64,000 nucleotides of DNA from Aliihoeflea aestuarii. GTDB taxonomy: Bacteria > Pseudomonadota > Alphaproteobacteria > Rhizobiales > Rhizobiaceae. Location of the stretch: positions 1 to 64,000 of the forward strand of contig NZ_JAAAMK010000007.1 in NCBI RefSeq assembly GCF_024105665.1, given 5' to 3'. Position 1 is the stretch's first letter. Every line of letters starts with the position of its first letter. Below the pieces are notes generated by a model, which saw only the letters and a list, made by a program, of their open reading frames with translations, was not told the origin of the DNA and made no database searches. A program made the position numbers and the translations under genes. Positions 43,364-51,979 of the stretch are shown here, piece by piece.

Positions 43364-44692
43364 ATGTCGAACCGGCTCAACGTCGCGCCGAACGATCTTT
43401 CCGCATTCTGGATGCCGTTCACGGCGAACCGTCAGTTCAAGCAGACGCCGCGTATGCTGGCGGGTGCGAAGGACATGCACTACACCACGACCGACGGGCG
43501 CAAGGTGCTCGACGGCACCGCGGGCCTGTGGTGCGTCAATGCCGGTCATTGCCGTCCGAAGATTACCGAGGCGATCCAGAAGCAAGCGGCCGAACTCGAT
43601 TACGCGCCTGCCTTCCAGATGGGCCATCCGATCGCCTTCGAACTCGCCAACCGGCTGGTCGATGTGGCGCCCGAAGGCATGGACCATGTGTTCTTCACCA
43701 ATTCAGGCTCGGAATCGGTCGAGACGGCCCTGAAGATCGCGCTCGCCTATCAGCGCGTGAAGGGGCAGGGCTCTCGCACGCGTCTCATCGGCCGCGAGCG
43801 CGGCTATCACGGGGTCAATTTCGGCGGCATCTCGGTGGGCGGCATCGTCACCAACCGCAAGATGTTCGGCACGCTTTTGACGGGCGTCGATCATATGCCG
43901 CACACGCATCTGCCGGCGAAGAACGCGTTTACGCGCGGTGTGCCCGAGCATGGCGGCGACCTTGCCGACGAACTGGAGCGGATCGTCACGCTGCACGACG
44001 CCTCGACCATTGCGGCGGTCATCGTGGAGCCGGTCGCAGGCTCGACCGGCGTCCTCATCCCGCCGCAGGGCTATCTGAAACGCCTGCGCGAAATCTGCAC
44101 CAAGCATGGCATCCTGTTGATTTTCGACGAGGTCATCACCGGGTTCGGACGTTTGGGAACGCCCTTCGGTGCCGATTATTTCGGCGTCACGCCCGACATC
44201 ATCACGACTGCCAAGGGCATCACCAACGGCGTCATCCCGATGGGCGGCGTGTTCGTGACGAAAGAAATCCACGACGCCTTCATGACCGGCCCGGAACACA
44301 TGATCGAGTTCTTCCACGGCTATACCTATTCGGGCAATCCGATCGCGTGCGCAGCCGCACTCGCCACGCTCGACACCTACAAGGAAGAGGGGCTTTTGAC
44401 GCGCGGCGCGGAACTCGCGCCCTATTGGGAGGATGCGCTTCATTCGCTGAAGGATGCGCCGAACGTCATCGACATCCGTAACATCGGTCTCGTCGGTGCG
44501 ATCGAACTGAAACCGATCGACGGCGAGCCGACCAAGCGCGCTTTTTCGGCCTTCGTGAAAGCGTTCGAGAAGGGCGTCCTGATCCGCACCACCGGCGACA
44601 TCATCGCGCTGTCGCCGCCGCTGATCGTGGAAAAGCATCATATCGACGAGATCGTCGATTGCATCCGCACCGTCCTGAACGAGGTGGCCTGA
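43364..44692 (+). CDS. Beta-alanine:pyruvate (omega-amino acid) aminotransferase, class III
   Basis: A 442-residue PLP enzyme, expected to turn beta-alanine into malonate semialdehyde (or beta-aminoisobutyrate into methylmalonate semialdehyde) with pyruvate as acceptor. AFWMPFTANRQFK and LWCVNAGHCRPKI are typical of this group. The PLP contact Asp255 is in LLIFDEVITGFGR, and the Schiff-base Lys284 in ITTAKGITNG. The start at 43364 has AAGGGGA ahead. It is the last step of the reductive pyrimidine pathway encoded around it. The gene is intact, unlike the related remnant at 7122. Confidence 0.9.
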   Translation: MSNRLNVAPNDLSAFWMPFTANRQFKQTPRMLAGAKDMHYTTTDGRKVLDGTAGLWCVNAGHCRPKITEAIQKQAAELDYAPAFQMGHPIAFELANRLVDVAPEGMDHVFFTNSGSESVETALKIALAYQRVKGQGSRTRLIGRERGYHGVNFGGISVGGIVTNRKMFGTLLTGVDHMPHTHLPAKNAFTRGVPEHGGDLADELERIVTLHDASTIAAVIVEPVAGSTGVLIPPQGYLKRLREICTKHGILLIFDEVITGFGRLGTPFGADYFGVTPDIITTAKGITNGVIPMGGVFVTKEIHDAFMTGPEHMIEFFHGYTYSGNPIACAAALATLDTYKEEGLLTRGAELAPYWEDALHSLKDAPNVIDIRNIGLVGAIELKPIDGEPTKRAFSAFVKAFEKGVLIRTTGDIIALSPPLIVEKHHIDEIVDCIRTVLNEVA

Positions 44693-44693
44693 C

Positions 44694-44984
44694 ATGGCAC
44701 GGCCGCAGGCGACGCACGAGGTGCTGGTGGACGACGCAAAGGTTCGCGTCACGCGCTGGGACTTCGCGCCGGGAGCTGAAACGGGCTGGCACAGGCACGG
44801 CATGGACTATGTCATCACCACGGTGACGCCGTGCTCCATGCTTCTGGAGGAACCGGGCGGGACGAGCCGCACGGTTGGATTCGCCGCCGGACTTGCCTAT
44901 CGCCGCGACGAGGGCGTGGAGCACAATGTCGTCAATGCAGGTGCCGCTCCGATGTCGTTCGTGGAAGTCGAACTGAAAGCATAA
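44694..44984 (+). CDS. Small cupin-domain protein
   Basis: A 96-residue single cupin barrel. Metal-binding motif 1 is GWHRHGMDYVIT (His33, His35) and motif 2 holds the histidine in EGVEHNVVNAG. Its ATG is one base after the aminotransferase stop codon, so it is fully coupled. Function unknown; small cupins in catabolic operons often bind or isomerise intermediates or handle reactive aldehydes. Here a malonate-semialdehyde-related task is possible but unproven. Confidence 0.8.
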   Translation: MARPQATHEVLVDDAKVRVTRWDFAPGAETGWHRHGMDYVITTVTPCSMLLEEPGGTSRTVGFAAGLAYRRDEGVEHNVVNAGAAPMSFVEVELKA

Positions 44985-44994
44985 AGGAAGAGAA

Positions 44995-46245
44995 ATGGCC
45001 GCACCCGGCGAAAATCTGCGAATCAATCCAGACCGTTTGTGGGATTCGTTGATGGAGATGGCGAAGATCGGACCGGGGGTCGCCGGCGGCAACAACCGGC
45101 AGACGCTGACCGACGAGGACGGCGAGGGCCGCAATCTCTTCAAACGCTGGTGCGAGGATGCCGGGCTGGCGCTAGGCGTCGACAAGATGGGCACCATGTT
45201 CGCCCGTCGCGAGGGCACCGACCCCGACGCATTGCCGGTCTATGTCGGCTCGCATCTCGACACGCAGCCGACCGGCGGCAAGTTCGATGGCGTGCTGGGC
45301 GTTCTCGGCGGGCTGGAAGTCATCCGTTCGCTCAACGATCTCGGCATCAGGACGAAGCATCCGATCGTCGTGACCAATTGGACCAATGAGGAAGGCACGC
45401 GCTTTGCGCCCGCCATGCTCGCCTCGGGCGTGTTCGCCGGCAAGCACGATCTCGAATGGGCCTATGAGCGCACCGACGCCAAGGGCAAGAGCTTCGGCGA
45501 GGAACTGGAGCGCATTGGCTGGAAGGGCGAGGAAGAAGTCGGCAATCGCCCGATGAAGGCGTTTTTCGAGCTTCACATCGAGCAGGGGCCGATCCTCGAG
45601 GACGAGGGCATCGATATCGGCGTCGTCACGCACGGGCAGGGACTGTGGTGGTTGGAGGTCACGCTGACCGGCAACGATGCGCATACCGGCTCGACCCCGA
45701 TGCACAAGCGCCGCAATGCGGGCCTTGGTCTCGCCCGGGTGACCGAACTCGTTCATGAAGTCGCGATGGACTACCAGCCGGACGCGGTCGGTGCGATCGG
45801 GCACATCGAAGTCTATCCCAATTCGCGCAACGTGATCGCAGGCGAAGTGGTGTTCACAATCGACATTCGTTCGCCCGACGCGCGAGTGCTCGATGAGATG
45901 CGAACTCGCATCGAGGCCGGTATCGAAACGATCTGTGAAGCGCTCGACATTGGCTTTGACATCGAAAATGTCGGCCATTTCGAGCCGGTGACCTTCGACG
46001 AGAATTGCGTGAAGGCGGTCCGCGATGCTGCGGATCGTCTCGGTTATTCGCACCGGGACATCGTTTCTGGTGCGGGGCACGATGCCTGCTGGATCAACAC
46101 GCTCGCACCGACGGCGATGATCTTCTGCCCTTGCGTCGACGGGTTGTCGCACAACGAGGCCGAGGACATCTCGAAAGAGTGGGCCGGCGCGGGTGCCGAC
46201 GTGCTGTTCCATGCGGTCGTCGAGACGGCGGAGATTGTCGAATAA
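44995..46245 (+). CDS. Zn-dependent amidohydrolase, N-carbamoyl-beta-alanine amidase type
   Basis: A 416-residue M20-family enzyme (beta-ureidopropionase/allantoate amidohydrolase group). Metal ligands: His87 in VGSHLDTQPTGG, Asp98 in KFDGVLG, Glu132-133 in TNEEGTRF, His in FFELHIEQGP and the C-terminal DGLSHNEAED. GAGHDACW is also typical. It hydrolyses N-carbamoyl-beta-alanine to beta-alanine, CO2 and ammonia, the step between HydA and the aminotransferase. The three genes are adjacent, so the assignment is strong. GGAAG precedes the ATG. Confidence 0.92.
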   Translation: MAAPGENLRINPDRLWDSLMEMAKIGPGVAGGNNRQTLTDEDGEGRNLFKRWCEDAGLALGVDKMGTMFARREGTDPDALPVYVGSHLDTQPTGGKFDGVLGVLGGLEVIRSLNDLGIRTKHPIVVTNWTNEEGTRFAPAMLASGVFAGKHDLEWAYERTDAKGKSFGEELERIGWKGEEEVGNRPMKAFFELHIEQGPILEDEGIDIGVVTHGQGLWWLEVTLTGNDAHTGSTPMHKRRNAGLGLARVTELVHEVAMDYQPDAVGAIGHIEVYPNSRNVIAGEVVFTIDIRSPDARVLDEMRTRIEAGIETICEALDIGFDIENVGHFEPVTFDENCVKAVRDAADRLGYSHRDIVSGAGHDACWINTLAPTAMIFCPCVDGLSHNEAEDISKEWAGAGADVLFHAVVETAEIVE

Positions 46246-46315
46246 TCCGAATCGCTTGAAGAAAATTCCTGAAGCTGCTCGCCAAGAAGCGGCCGATGAA
46301 AAAAGGGGAACGAGA

Positions 46316-47767
46316 GTGACGAAAGTCATCAAGAACGGAACCATCGTCACCGCCGACCGGACCTGGAAGGCGGACATCCTGATCGACGGCGAGACAATCG
46401 CCGGTATCGGGCCGAACCTTGCCGGCGACGAGGAATTCGATGCGACCGGTTATTATATCATGCCGGGCGGCATCGATCCGCACACGCATCTCGAAATGCC
46501 GTTCATGGGCACTTATTCGGCCGACGATTTCGAAAGCGGCACGCGCGCGGCGTTGGCTGGCGGCACGACGATGGTGATCGATTTCTGCCTGCCGTCGCCA
46601 AACCAGTCGCTGCTCGAAGCGATCCAGATGTGGGACAACAAGTCGACGCGGGCCTGCACCGACTATTCCTTCCATATGGCGATCACCTGGTGGGGCGAGC
46701 AGGTGTTCGACGAGATGCCGCAGGTGGTCGAAAAGGGCATCACCTCGTTCAAGCATTTCATGGCCTATAAGGGCGCGCTGATGGTGGATGACGACGAGAT
46801 GTACTCGTCGTTCCAGCGCTGCGCCGAACTCGGCGCGTTGCCGATGGTCCATGCCGAGAACGGCGACGTCGTGGCGCAGCTTCAGCAAAAACTGCTGGCG
46901 GCCGGCAACAACGGCCCGGAAGCGCATGGCTATTCGCGTCCGCCGGAGGTGGAAGGCGAGGCGACCAACCGCGCGATCATGATCGCGGACATGGCGGGCG
47001 TGCCGCTTTATGTCGTCCACACGTCGTGCGAGCAGAGCCACGAGGCGATCCGCCGGGCGCGCCAGAAGGGTATGCGCGTTTTCGGTGAGCCGCTGATTCA
47101 GCATCTCGTGCTTGATGAGAGCGAATATTTCGACAAGGACTGGGACCATGCCGCACGGCGGGTGATGAGCCCGCCCTTCCGCTCCAAGCAGCATCAGGAT
47201 TCGCTTTGGGCCGGGCTTTCGGCGGGTTCGCTGCAAGTGGTCGCGACCGATCATTGTGCCTTCACGACCGAGCAGAAGCGCACCGGCGTCGGCGATTTCA
47301 CGAAAATCCCGAACGGCACGGGCGGGCTCGAAGACCGCATGCCGGTGCTGTGGACCAAGGGCGTCGTCACCGGCCGTCTGACGCCGAACGAGTTCGTGGC
47401 GGTGACATCGACCAATGTCGCGAAAATCTTCGGCATGTACCCGAAGAAGGGCGCGATCGTGGAAGGCGCGGATGCCGACCTCGTCATCTGGGACCCGGAG
47501 GCGACGAAGACGATCGCCGCCGGCAGCCAACAATCGGTGATCGACTATAACGTGTTCGAGGGCATCGAGGTGAAGGGCCTGCCGCGCACGGTTTTCACGC
47601 GCGGCAAGGTGGCGGTGGAGAACGGTGCGGTGAAGGCCGAGCCGGGTCACGGCAAGTTCGTGGTGCGCGAGGCGAATCCGCCCGTGTCGAAGGCCCTGTC
47701 GACATGGAAGGAAGTCGTCGCGCCGCGCAGGATCGAGCGGACGGGCATTCCGGCCAGCGGCGTTTAA
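46316..47767 (+). CDS. hydA: Dihydropyrimidinase (D-hydantoinase)
   Basis: A 483-residue cyclic amidohydrolase that opens dihydrouracil/dihydrothymine to the N-carbamoyl beta-amino acid. Metal ligands His56 and His58 in GGIDPHTHLEMPF, the carboxylated lysine Lys152 in FMAYKGAL, then PMVHAENGD, VVHTSC and the aspartate in VVATDHCAFT complete the binuclear zinc centre. It starts with GTG at 46316 after AGGGGAA. An upstream in-frame extension overlaps the preceding gene and is not family-like. It is followed by an ABC importer for the pathway's substrate. Confidence 0.94.
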   Translation: MTKVIKNGTIVTADRTWKADILIDGETIAGIGPNLAGDEEFDATGYYIMPGGIDPHTHLEMPFMGTYSADDFESGTRAALAGGTTMVIDFCLPSPNQSLLEAIQMWDNKSTRACTDYSFHMAITWWGEQVFDEMPQVVEKGITSFKHFMAYKGALMVDDDEMYSSFQRCAELGALPMVHAENGDVVAQLQQKLLAAGNNGPEAHGYSRPPEVEGEATNRAIMIADMAGVPLYVVHTSCEQSHEAIRRARQKGMRVFGEPLIQHLVLDESEYFDKDWDHAARRVMSPPFRSKQHQDSLWAGLSAGSLQVVATDHCAFTTEQKRTGVGDFTKIPNGTGGLEDRMPVLWTKGVVTGRLTPNEFVAVTSTNVAKIFGMYPKKGAIVEGADADLVIWDPEATKTIAAGSQQSVIDYNVFEGIEVKGLPRTVFTRGKVAVENGAVKAEPGHGKFVVREANPPVSKALSTWKEVVAPRRIERTGIPASGV

Positions 47768-47780
47768 GGCGGCATTCCAT

Positions 47781-48602
47781 ATGAATGCGCCTGCCAGCCT
47801 CTCAAAGCCAGCCCCGCAAACAACGACCAAGGTGATCGAGGCGAAGGGCCTCGGCCTCACCTTCGAGACGAATGACGGCCCCGTCCATGCGCTGACGGAT
47901 GTCGGTCTCGACATCAAAAAGGGCGAGTTCGTTTCCTTCATCGGACCGTCTGGCTGCGGGAAAACGACGTTCCTGCGCGTCATCGCCGATCTGGAACAAC
48001 CGACTTCGGGCACGATTTCGGTCAACGGAATGTCGCCGGAAGAGGCGCGTCGGCACCGCGCCTATGGCTACGTCTTTCAGGCGGCGGCGCTTTATCCGTG
48101 GCGGACCATCGAGCGTAATGTCGCTCTGCCGCTGGAGATCATGGGCTATTCGCGCACTGAGCGACGCGAGCGCATCGCGCGCACGCTCGACCTCGTGAAC
48201 CTTTCCGGTTTCGAGAAGAAATATCCGTGGCAGCTTTCCGGCGGCATGCAGCAGCGCGCCTCGATCGCGCGGGCGCTCGCCTTCGACGCCGACCTTCTCC
48301 TGATGGACGAACCGTTCGGCGCGCTCGACGAGATCGTGCGCGATCATCTGAACGAGCAGCTTTTGCAATTGTGGAAACGGACGAACAAGACGATCTGCTT
48401 CGTCACGCACTCGATCCCCGAGGCGGTGTACCTGTCGACCAAGATCGTGGTGATGTCGCCGCGTCCGGGCCGCGTGACCGATGTGATCGAAAGCACCTTG
48501 CCGACGGAACGTCCGCTCGACATCCGCGAGACGCCGGAGTTTCTGGCCATTGCCGCGCGGGTGCGCGAGGGGTTGCGGGCGGGGCATAGCTATGACGAAT
48601 AG
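47781..48602 (+). CDS. ABC transporter ATPase (SsuB/TauB/ThiZ type)
   Basis: A 273-residue ATPase with Walker A GPSGCGKT (55-62), VFQAAALYPWRTI, signature LSGGMQQR, Walker B LLLMDEPFGALD and CFVTHSIPEA. It belongs to the nitrate/sulfonate/taurine and pyrimidine-moiety import class. It pairs with the permeases at 49122 and 50045 and the NMT1-like binding protein at 50933, and lies 13 bases behind hydA, so the transporter most likely brings in pyrimidines, hydantoins or their breakdown products. Confidence 0.88.
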   Translation: MNAPASLSKPAPQTTTKVIEAKGLGLTFETNDGPVHALTDVGLDIKKGEFVSFIGPSGCGKTTFLRVIADLEQPTSGTISVNGMSPEEARRHRAYGYVFQAAALYPWRTIERNVALPLEIMGYSRTERRERIARTLDLVNLSGFEKKYPWQLSGGMQQRASIARALAFDADLLLMDEPFGALDEIVRDHLNEQLLQLWKRTNKTICFVTHSIPEAVYLSTKIVVMSPRPGRVTDVIESTLPTERPLDIRETPEFLAIAARVREGLRAGHSYDE

Positions 48603-49125
48603 CGTGGCGCCGATTACTAGGCGTCGAGAAGGCGCAACCGGGCGGGCCCGCCTGTTGCGTGATGATGAGACCGACGCCGAAATGAGGTTATGGCGCGAGT
48701 TGCGAAATCGGCGGTTGAACGGTTTCAAGTTCGCCCGGCAGGTACCGCTCGGCCCCTACTTCGCGGATTTCGTATGCTGCGAGGTCAAGCTGGTCGGGGA
48801 GGTTGATGGAAGCCAGCATGCCGAGTCTGTGCATGACGAGCGGCGGACGCTCTTTCTAAACGGCGCCGGATATTCGGTATTGCGGTTCTGGAACGGGGAG
48901 GTTCTGCAAGAGCGGGAAGCAGTTCTCGATACGATTCTCGCAGCTCTTGAAGGACGGCTCAACCCCTCACCCGGCCGCTTCGCGGCCACCCTCTCCCCAG
49001 CGGGGAGAGGGGAGCGCTCATCCCTGACTTTTCCGGATTTCACAAATGCCGCGCGGCAGGCTGCCCCTCTCCCCGCCGGGGAGAGGGTGGCCGCGAAGCG
49101 GCCGGGTGAGGGGGGTGAAGCGTGA
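48592..49125 (+). CDS. DUF559-domain protein with C-terminus encoded by a palindromic repeat
   Basis: A 177-residue protein. Residues about 20-120 form a DUF559 domain, related to the very-short-patch/restriction-endonuclease fold: RARLLRDDETDAEMRLWRELRNRRL, FKFARQVPLGPYFADFVCCEVKLVGEVDG and VLRFWNGEVLQ. Function of the family is not established. The remaining residues (SPGRFAATLSPAGRGE onward) are translated from the palindromic element at 48963-49113. The ATG overlaps the ATPase stop, and the TGA overlaps the GTG of the permease gene, so it is embedded in the ABC operon though it has nothing to do with transport. Confidence 0.8.
   Translation: MTNSVAPITRRREGATGRARLLRDDETDAEMRLWRELRNRRLNGFKFARQVPLGPYFADFVCCEVKLVGEVDGSQHAESVHDERRTLFLNGAGYSVLRFWNGEVLQEREAVLDTILAALEGRLNPSPGRFAATLSPAGRGERSSLTFPDFTNAARQAAPLPAGERVAAKRPGEGGEA
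48963..49113. repeat. Long GC-rich inverted repeat (50-base arms, RPE/MITE-like)
   Basis: Arms at 48963-49012 and 49064-49113 are 50 bases each and reverse complements with a single mismatch, enclosing 51 bases. Each arm itself contains smaller palindromes (GGCCGCTTCGCGGCC and CTCTCCCC...GGGGAGAG). Such CCCTCTCCCC/GGCCGCGAAGCGGCC modules are common interspersed repeats in rhizobia and relatives. The unit lies within the end of the DUF559 gene; its right edge supplies the GAGGGGGG ribosome binding site of the next gene. Confidence 0.85.
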
Positions 49126-50048
49126 TCGCGATCGCCGCTCCTTCGACCGCCATCGGCCGCACCGGTATTTGGACTCGCATGTCGCATGGCACGACCGTAC
49201 CCGTGCTGATCGTCGTCGCGGCGATCATCGTCATCTGGTACGCGGCGTCGGTCTGGCTGAACTCGGCATGGCAGTTTCAGGTCTTCGCGCGCGGCGACGG
49301 CGACTGGACGTGGGGCGAATTCGTCGCCGGCACGTTTTCCCAGGACCGGCCGCTGCTGCCCGCGCCGCATCAGGTGGCGGTCGAGTTGTGGAACACGGTC
49401 GTCGGGCAAAACGTGACCTCGCGGCGCAGCCTGGTCTATCACGCCTGGATCACGCTGTCGGCGACGCTGCTCGGCTTCGCGATGGGCACCGGGCTCGGCA
49501 TTTTGCTGGCTGTCCTGATCGTCCACAACCGCGCCATGGATCGCTCGCTCTTACCGTGGATCATCGCCTCCCAGACGATCCCGATTCTCGCCATCGCGCC
49601 TATGGTCGTCGTCGTTCTGGCGTCGATCGGGATGACCGGGCTGGTGCCGAAGGCGCTGATCTCGACCTATCTGTCGTTCTTTCCGGTGGTGGTGGGCATG
49701 GTAAAGGGCTTTCGCAGCCCCGATCAGATCCAGCTCGACCTGATGCGCACCTATAATGCGAGTTCGAACCAGACCTTCTGGAAACTGCGCTTTCCGGCTT
49801 CGTTGCCGTATCTCTTCACGTCGATGAAAGTGGGCGTCGCCGCAAGCCTCGTCGGGGCCATCGTCGGTGAATTGCCGACAGGCGCGGCCGGCGGCCTCGG
49901 CTCGCGGCTTCTGGCCGGTTCCTATTACGGACAGACGGTGCAGATCTGGTCGGCGCTGCTTATGGCGGCAGCGTTGTCGGCGATGCTCATCCTCGCCATC
50001 ACCGTCGCTCAGCGCGTCGTGCTGGCCCGCATGGGGGCAAACGCATGA
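49122..50048 (+). CDS. ABC permease 1 of the pyrimidine-island importer
   Basis: A 308-residue inner-membrane permease of the SsuC/TauC class with about six helices; the EAA-type loop LMRTYNASSNQTFWKLRFPASLPYLFTSMKVG is intact. The first 60 residues include a helix and a long periplasmic segment (VFARGDGDWTWGEFVAGTF). It starts with GTG at 49122, overlapping the DUF559 stop by four bases, with its ribosome binding site inside the palindromic repeat. Together with the second permease it forms a heterodimer, which is less common than the homodimer in this class. Confidence 0.87.
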   Translation: MIAIAAPSTAIGRTGIWTRMSHGTTVPVLIVVAAIIVIWYAASVWLNSAWQFQVFARGDGDWTWGEFVAGTFSQDRPLLPAPHQVAVELWNTVVGQNVTSRRSLVYHAWITLSATLLGFAMGTGLGILLAVLIVHNRAMDRSLLPWIIASQTIPILAIAPMVVVVLASIGMTGLVPKALISTYLSFFPVVVGMVKGFRSPDQIQLDLMRTYNASSNQTFWKLRFPASLPYLFTSMKVGVAASLVGAIVGELPTGAAGGLGSRLLAGSYYGQTVQIWSALLMAAALSAMLILAITVAQRVVLARMGANA

Positions 50049-50911
50049 ATGCGGGTCTCGTCACGGGGGCGGTCGCCTTCTGGCTCGTCACATGGGCCAT
50101 CAACGAATGGCTCGTGCGCGTCAGGGCTCGTGGAATTGCCGCGCGGCTGATCAACGTCCTCGTTCCGGTGCTGTTCGGTGCGGCGCTGCTTGTTTTGTGG
50201 GAAGGGCTGGTGCGCGGCTTCAACGTGCCGTCCGTGCTCCTGCCGCCGCCGAGCGCGATCTGGGCACGCATCACCGTTTCGACGGCGACGCTGTGGGCCG
50301 ATTTCTACCAGACCTTCATCCGGTCCGTGCTTCCGGGCTACGTGATGGGCTGCGCTGCCGGGCTCGCCGCGGCCATCGCCATCGATCGCTCGCCCTTCCT
50401 CAAGCGCGGGCTTTTGCCGGTGGGAAATTTCGTCTCCGCGCTGCCGCTGGTCGGCATCGCGCCGATCATGGTCATGTGGTTCGGGTTCGACTGGCATTCG
50501 AAGGCGGCGGTCGTGGTCGTGATGACCTTCTTTCCCATGCTTGTGAACGCCGTCGCCGGTCTCAATGCCGCGAGCCGCATGGAGCAGGATCTGATGCGCA
50601 CCTATGCGGCGAGCTACTGGCATACGCTGTTCAAGCTGCGCCTGCCGGCCGCCTGGCCGTTCATCTTCAACGCCCTCAAGATCAACTCGACGCTGGCGCT
50701 GATCGGCGCGATCGTGGCTGAATTCTTCGGCACGCCTGTCGTCGGAATGGGTTTTCGCATCTCCTCGGCCATCGGCCGCTTGAATGTCGACATGGTCTGG
50801 GCTGAAATCGCGGTGGCGGCTCTCGCCGGTTCGGTGTTTTACGGTGTCATCGCGCTCATCGAGCGTGGCGTAACCTTCTGGCATCCGTCGATCCGTGGTG
50901 GAAAGACGTGA
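50045..50911 (+). CDS. ABC permease 2 of the pyrimidine-island importer
   Basis: A 288-residue permease of the same SsuC/ThiX class. It has TM helices throughout and the EAA-type loop LMRTYAASYWHTLFKLRLPAAWPFIFNALKINS. PSVLLPPPSAIWARI is the usual N-terminal motif of the family. Its ATG overlaps the stop of the first permease gene by four bases (ATGA), so the two are coupled and probably form a heterodimeric channel. Confidence 0.88.
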   Translation: MNAGLVTGAVAFWLVTWAINEWLVRVRARGIAARLINVLVPVLFGAALLVLWEGLVRGFNVPSVLLPPPSAIWARITVSTATLWADFYQTFIRSVLPGYVMGCAAGLAAAIAIDRSPFLKRGLLPVGNFVSALPLVGIAPIMVMWFGFDWHSKAAVVVVMTFFPMLVNAVAGLNAASRMEQDLMRTYAASYWHTLFKLRLPAAWPFIFNALKINSTLALIGAIVAEFFGTPVVGMGFRISSAIGRLNVDMVWAEIAVAALAGSVFYGVIALIERGVTFWHPSIRGGKT

Positions 50912-50932
50912 ACTATAAAAAGGGGAACTGAC

Positions 50933-51928
50933 ATGAAAAAGCTTATCATGGGCGCGCTCGCCTCATCCGTCGCACTGGCCGCGTTGCCGGCCATGGCGCA
51001 GGATCTCGACCCGATCACCTTCCAGCTCAAATGGGTCAATCAGGGCCAGTTCGCCGGCTATCTCGTCGCCAAGGATCTCGGCTATTACGAGGAGGAAGGG
51101 CTGGACGTCACGATCAATCCGGGCGGGCCGGACATCGCGCCCGAGCAGGTGATCGCAGGCGGCGGCGCCGATGTCATCACCACTTGGATGGCGGCCGGAC
51201 TTGCAGCGCGCGAACGCGGCGTGCCGCTGGTGAACATCGCCCAGCCCTTCGCGCGTCAGGCACTGCAACTCGTCTGCTCAGAAGAAAGCGGCGTCCAGTC
51301 GACCGACGACTTCCCCGGCAAGACGCTCGGCGTCTGGTTCTTCGGCAACGAATATCCGTTCTATGCCTGGATGGCGAAGCTTGGGCTCTCCACCGAAGGC
51401 GGTGATGGCGGCGTCGAGGTGCTGCGTCAGGCGTTCAACGTCGATCCGCTGCTGCAGAACCAGGCCGACTGCATCTCGACCATGCAGTATAACGAGTTCA
51501 AGCAGTTGCTCGACGCGGGCGTTCCGGAAGACGGCCTCAAGGTCTTCAACTATGCGGACGAAGGCGTCGGCATGCTGGAAGACGGGCTTTACGTGATGCA
51601 GGACCGTCTCGACGATCCGGAATTCGTAGACCAGATGGTTCGCTTCGTGCGTGCGTCGATGCGCGGCTGGGAATACGCCAGGGACAATGTCGATGAAGCG
51701 GCCGGTATCGTTTTGGAGAATGACCTTTCCGGCGCGCTGACCGAGGACGGTCAGGTCTGGCAGGTGGAAGTCGCGGCCGGGCTTGTCGGCGATACGGCAG
51801 CGCTTGATCCGGCATCCTACGAACAGACCGTGCAGACGCTGCTTTCGGCGGTCTCGCCGGACAATCCGGCGATCACCGAGGAGCCGGAAGGCGCGACCAC
51901 GACCGTCGTCACCGACCAGCTCGACTGA
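50933..51928 (+). CDS. NMT1/THI5-like ABC substrate-binding protein
   Basis: A 331-residue periplasmic protein with a signal peptide cleaved near 22 (ALPAMAQ). The mature start DPITFQLKWVNQGQFAGYLVAKDLGYYEEEGLDVTI is the NMT1/SsuA pattern, as in proteins that bind HMP, riboflavin, pyrimidine or sulfonates; GQFAGYLVAKDLGYY is close to the THI5/ThiY-like type. The location behind hydA suggests a pyrimidine or hydantoin-like ligand. GGGGAA precedes the ATG. A strong terminator follows. Confidence 0.88.
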   Translation: MKKLIMGALASSVALAALPAMAQDLDPITFQLKWVNQGQFAGYLVAKDLGYYEEEGLDVTINPGGPDIAPEQVIAGGGADVITTWMAAGLAARERGVPLVNIAQPFARQALQLVCSEESGVQSTDDFPGKTLGVWFFGNEYPFYAWMAKLGLSTEGGDGGVEVLRQAFNVDPLLQNQADCISTMQYNEFKQLLDAGVPEDGLKVFNYADEGVGMLEDGLYVMQDRLDDPEFVDQMVRFVRASMRGWEYARDNVDEAAGIVLENDLSGALTEDGQVWQVEVAAGLVGDTAALDPASYEQTVQTLLSAVSPDNPAITEEPEGATTTVVTDQLD

Positions 51929-51951
51929 TCGGTTCGCAGCGCGACTGAACG

Positions 51952-51978
51952 AAAGAGGCGGGCGACCGCCTCTTTTCT
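51952..51978 (+). terminator. Intrinsic terminator after the ABC operon
   Basis: AAAGAGGCGG (51952-51961) pairs with CCGCCTCTTT (51966-51975) around GCGA and is followed by TCTTTT. It ends the long pyrimidine operon and lies directly before the stop codon of the convergent AraC-type gene; the mirrored sequence also ends in pyrimidines for the opposite strand. Confidence 0.9.
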
Positions 51979-51979
51979 T

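Noticed and set aside
46094-48025. Leftward open frame of 643 codons opposite hydA
   Set aside because: The coding strand carries an unmistakable dihydropyrimidinase with its metal ligands; the antisense frame shows no motifs.
48963-49113. A rho-independent terminator between the DUF559 gene and the permease
   Set aside because: The arms are 50 bases long with internal palindromes, lie within coding sequence, and lack a U-run. The form is that of an interspersed palindromic element.
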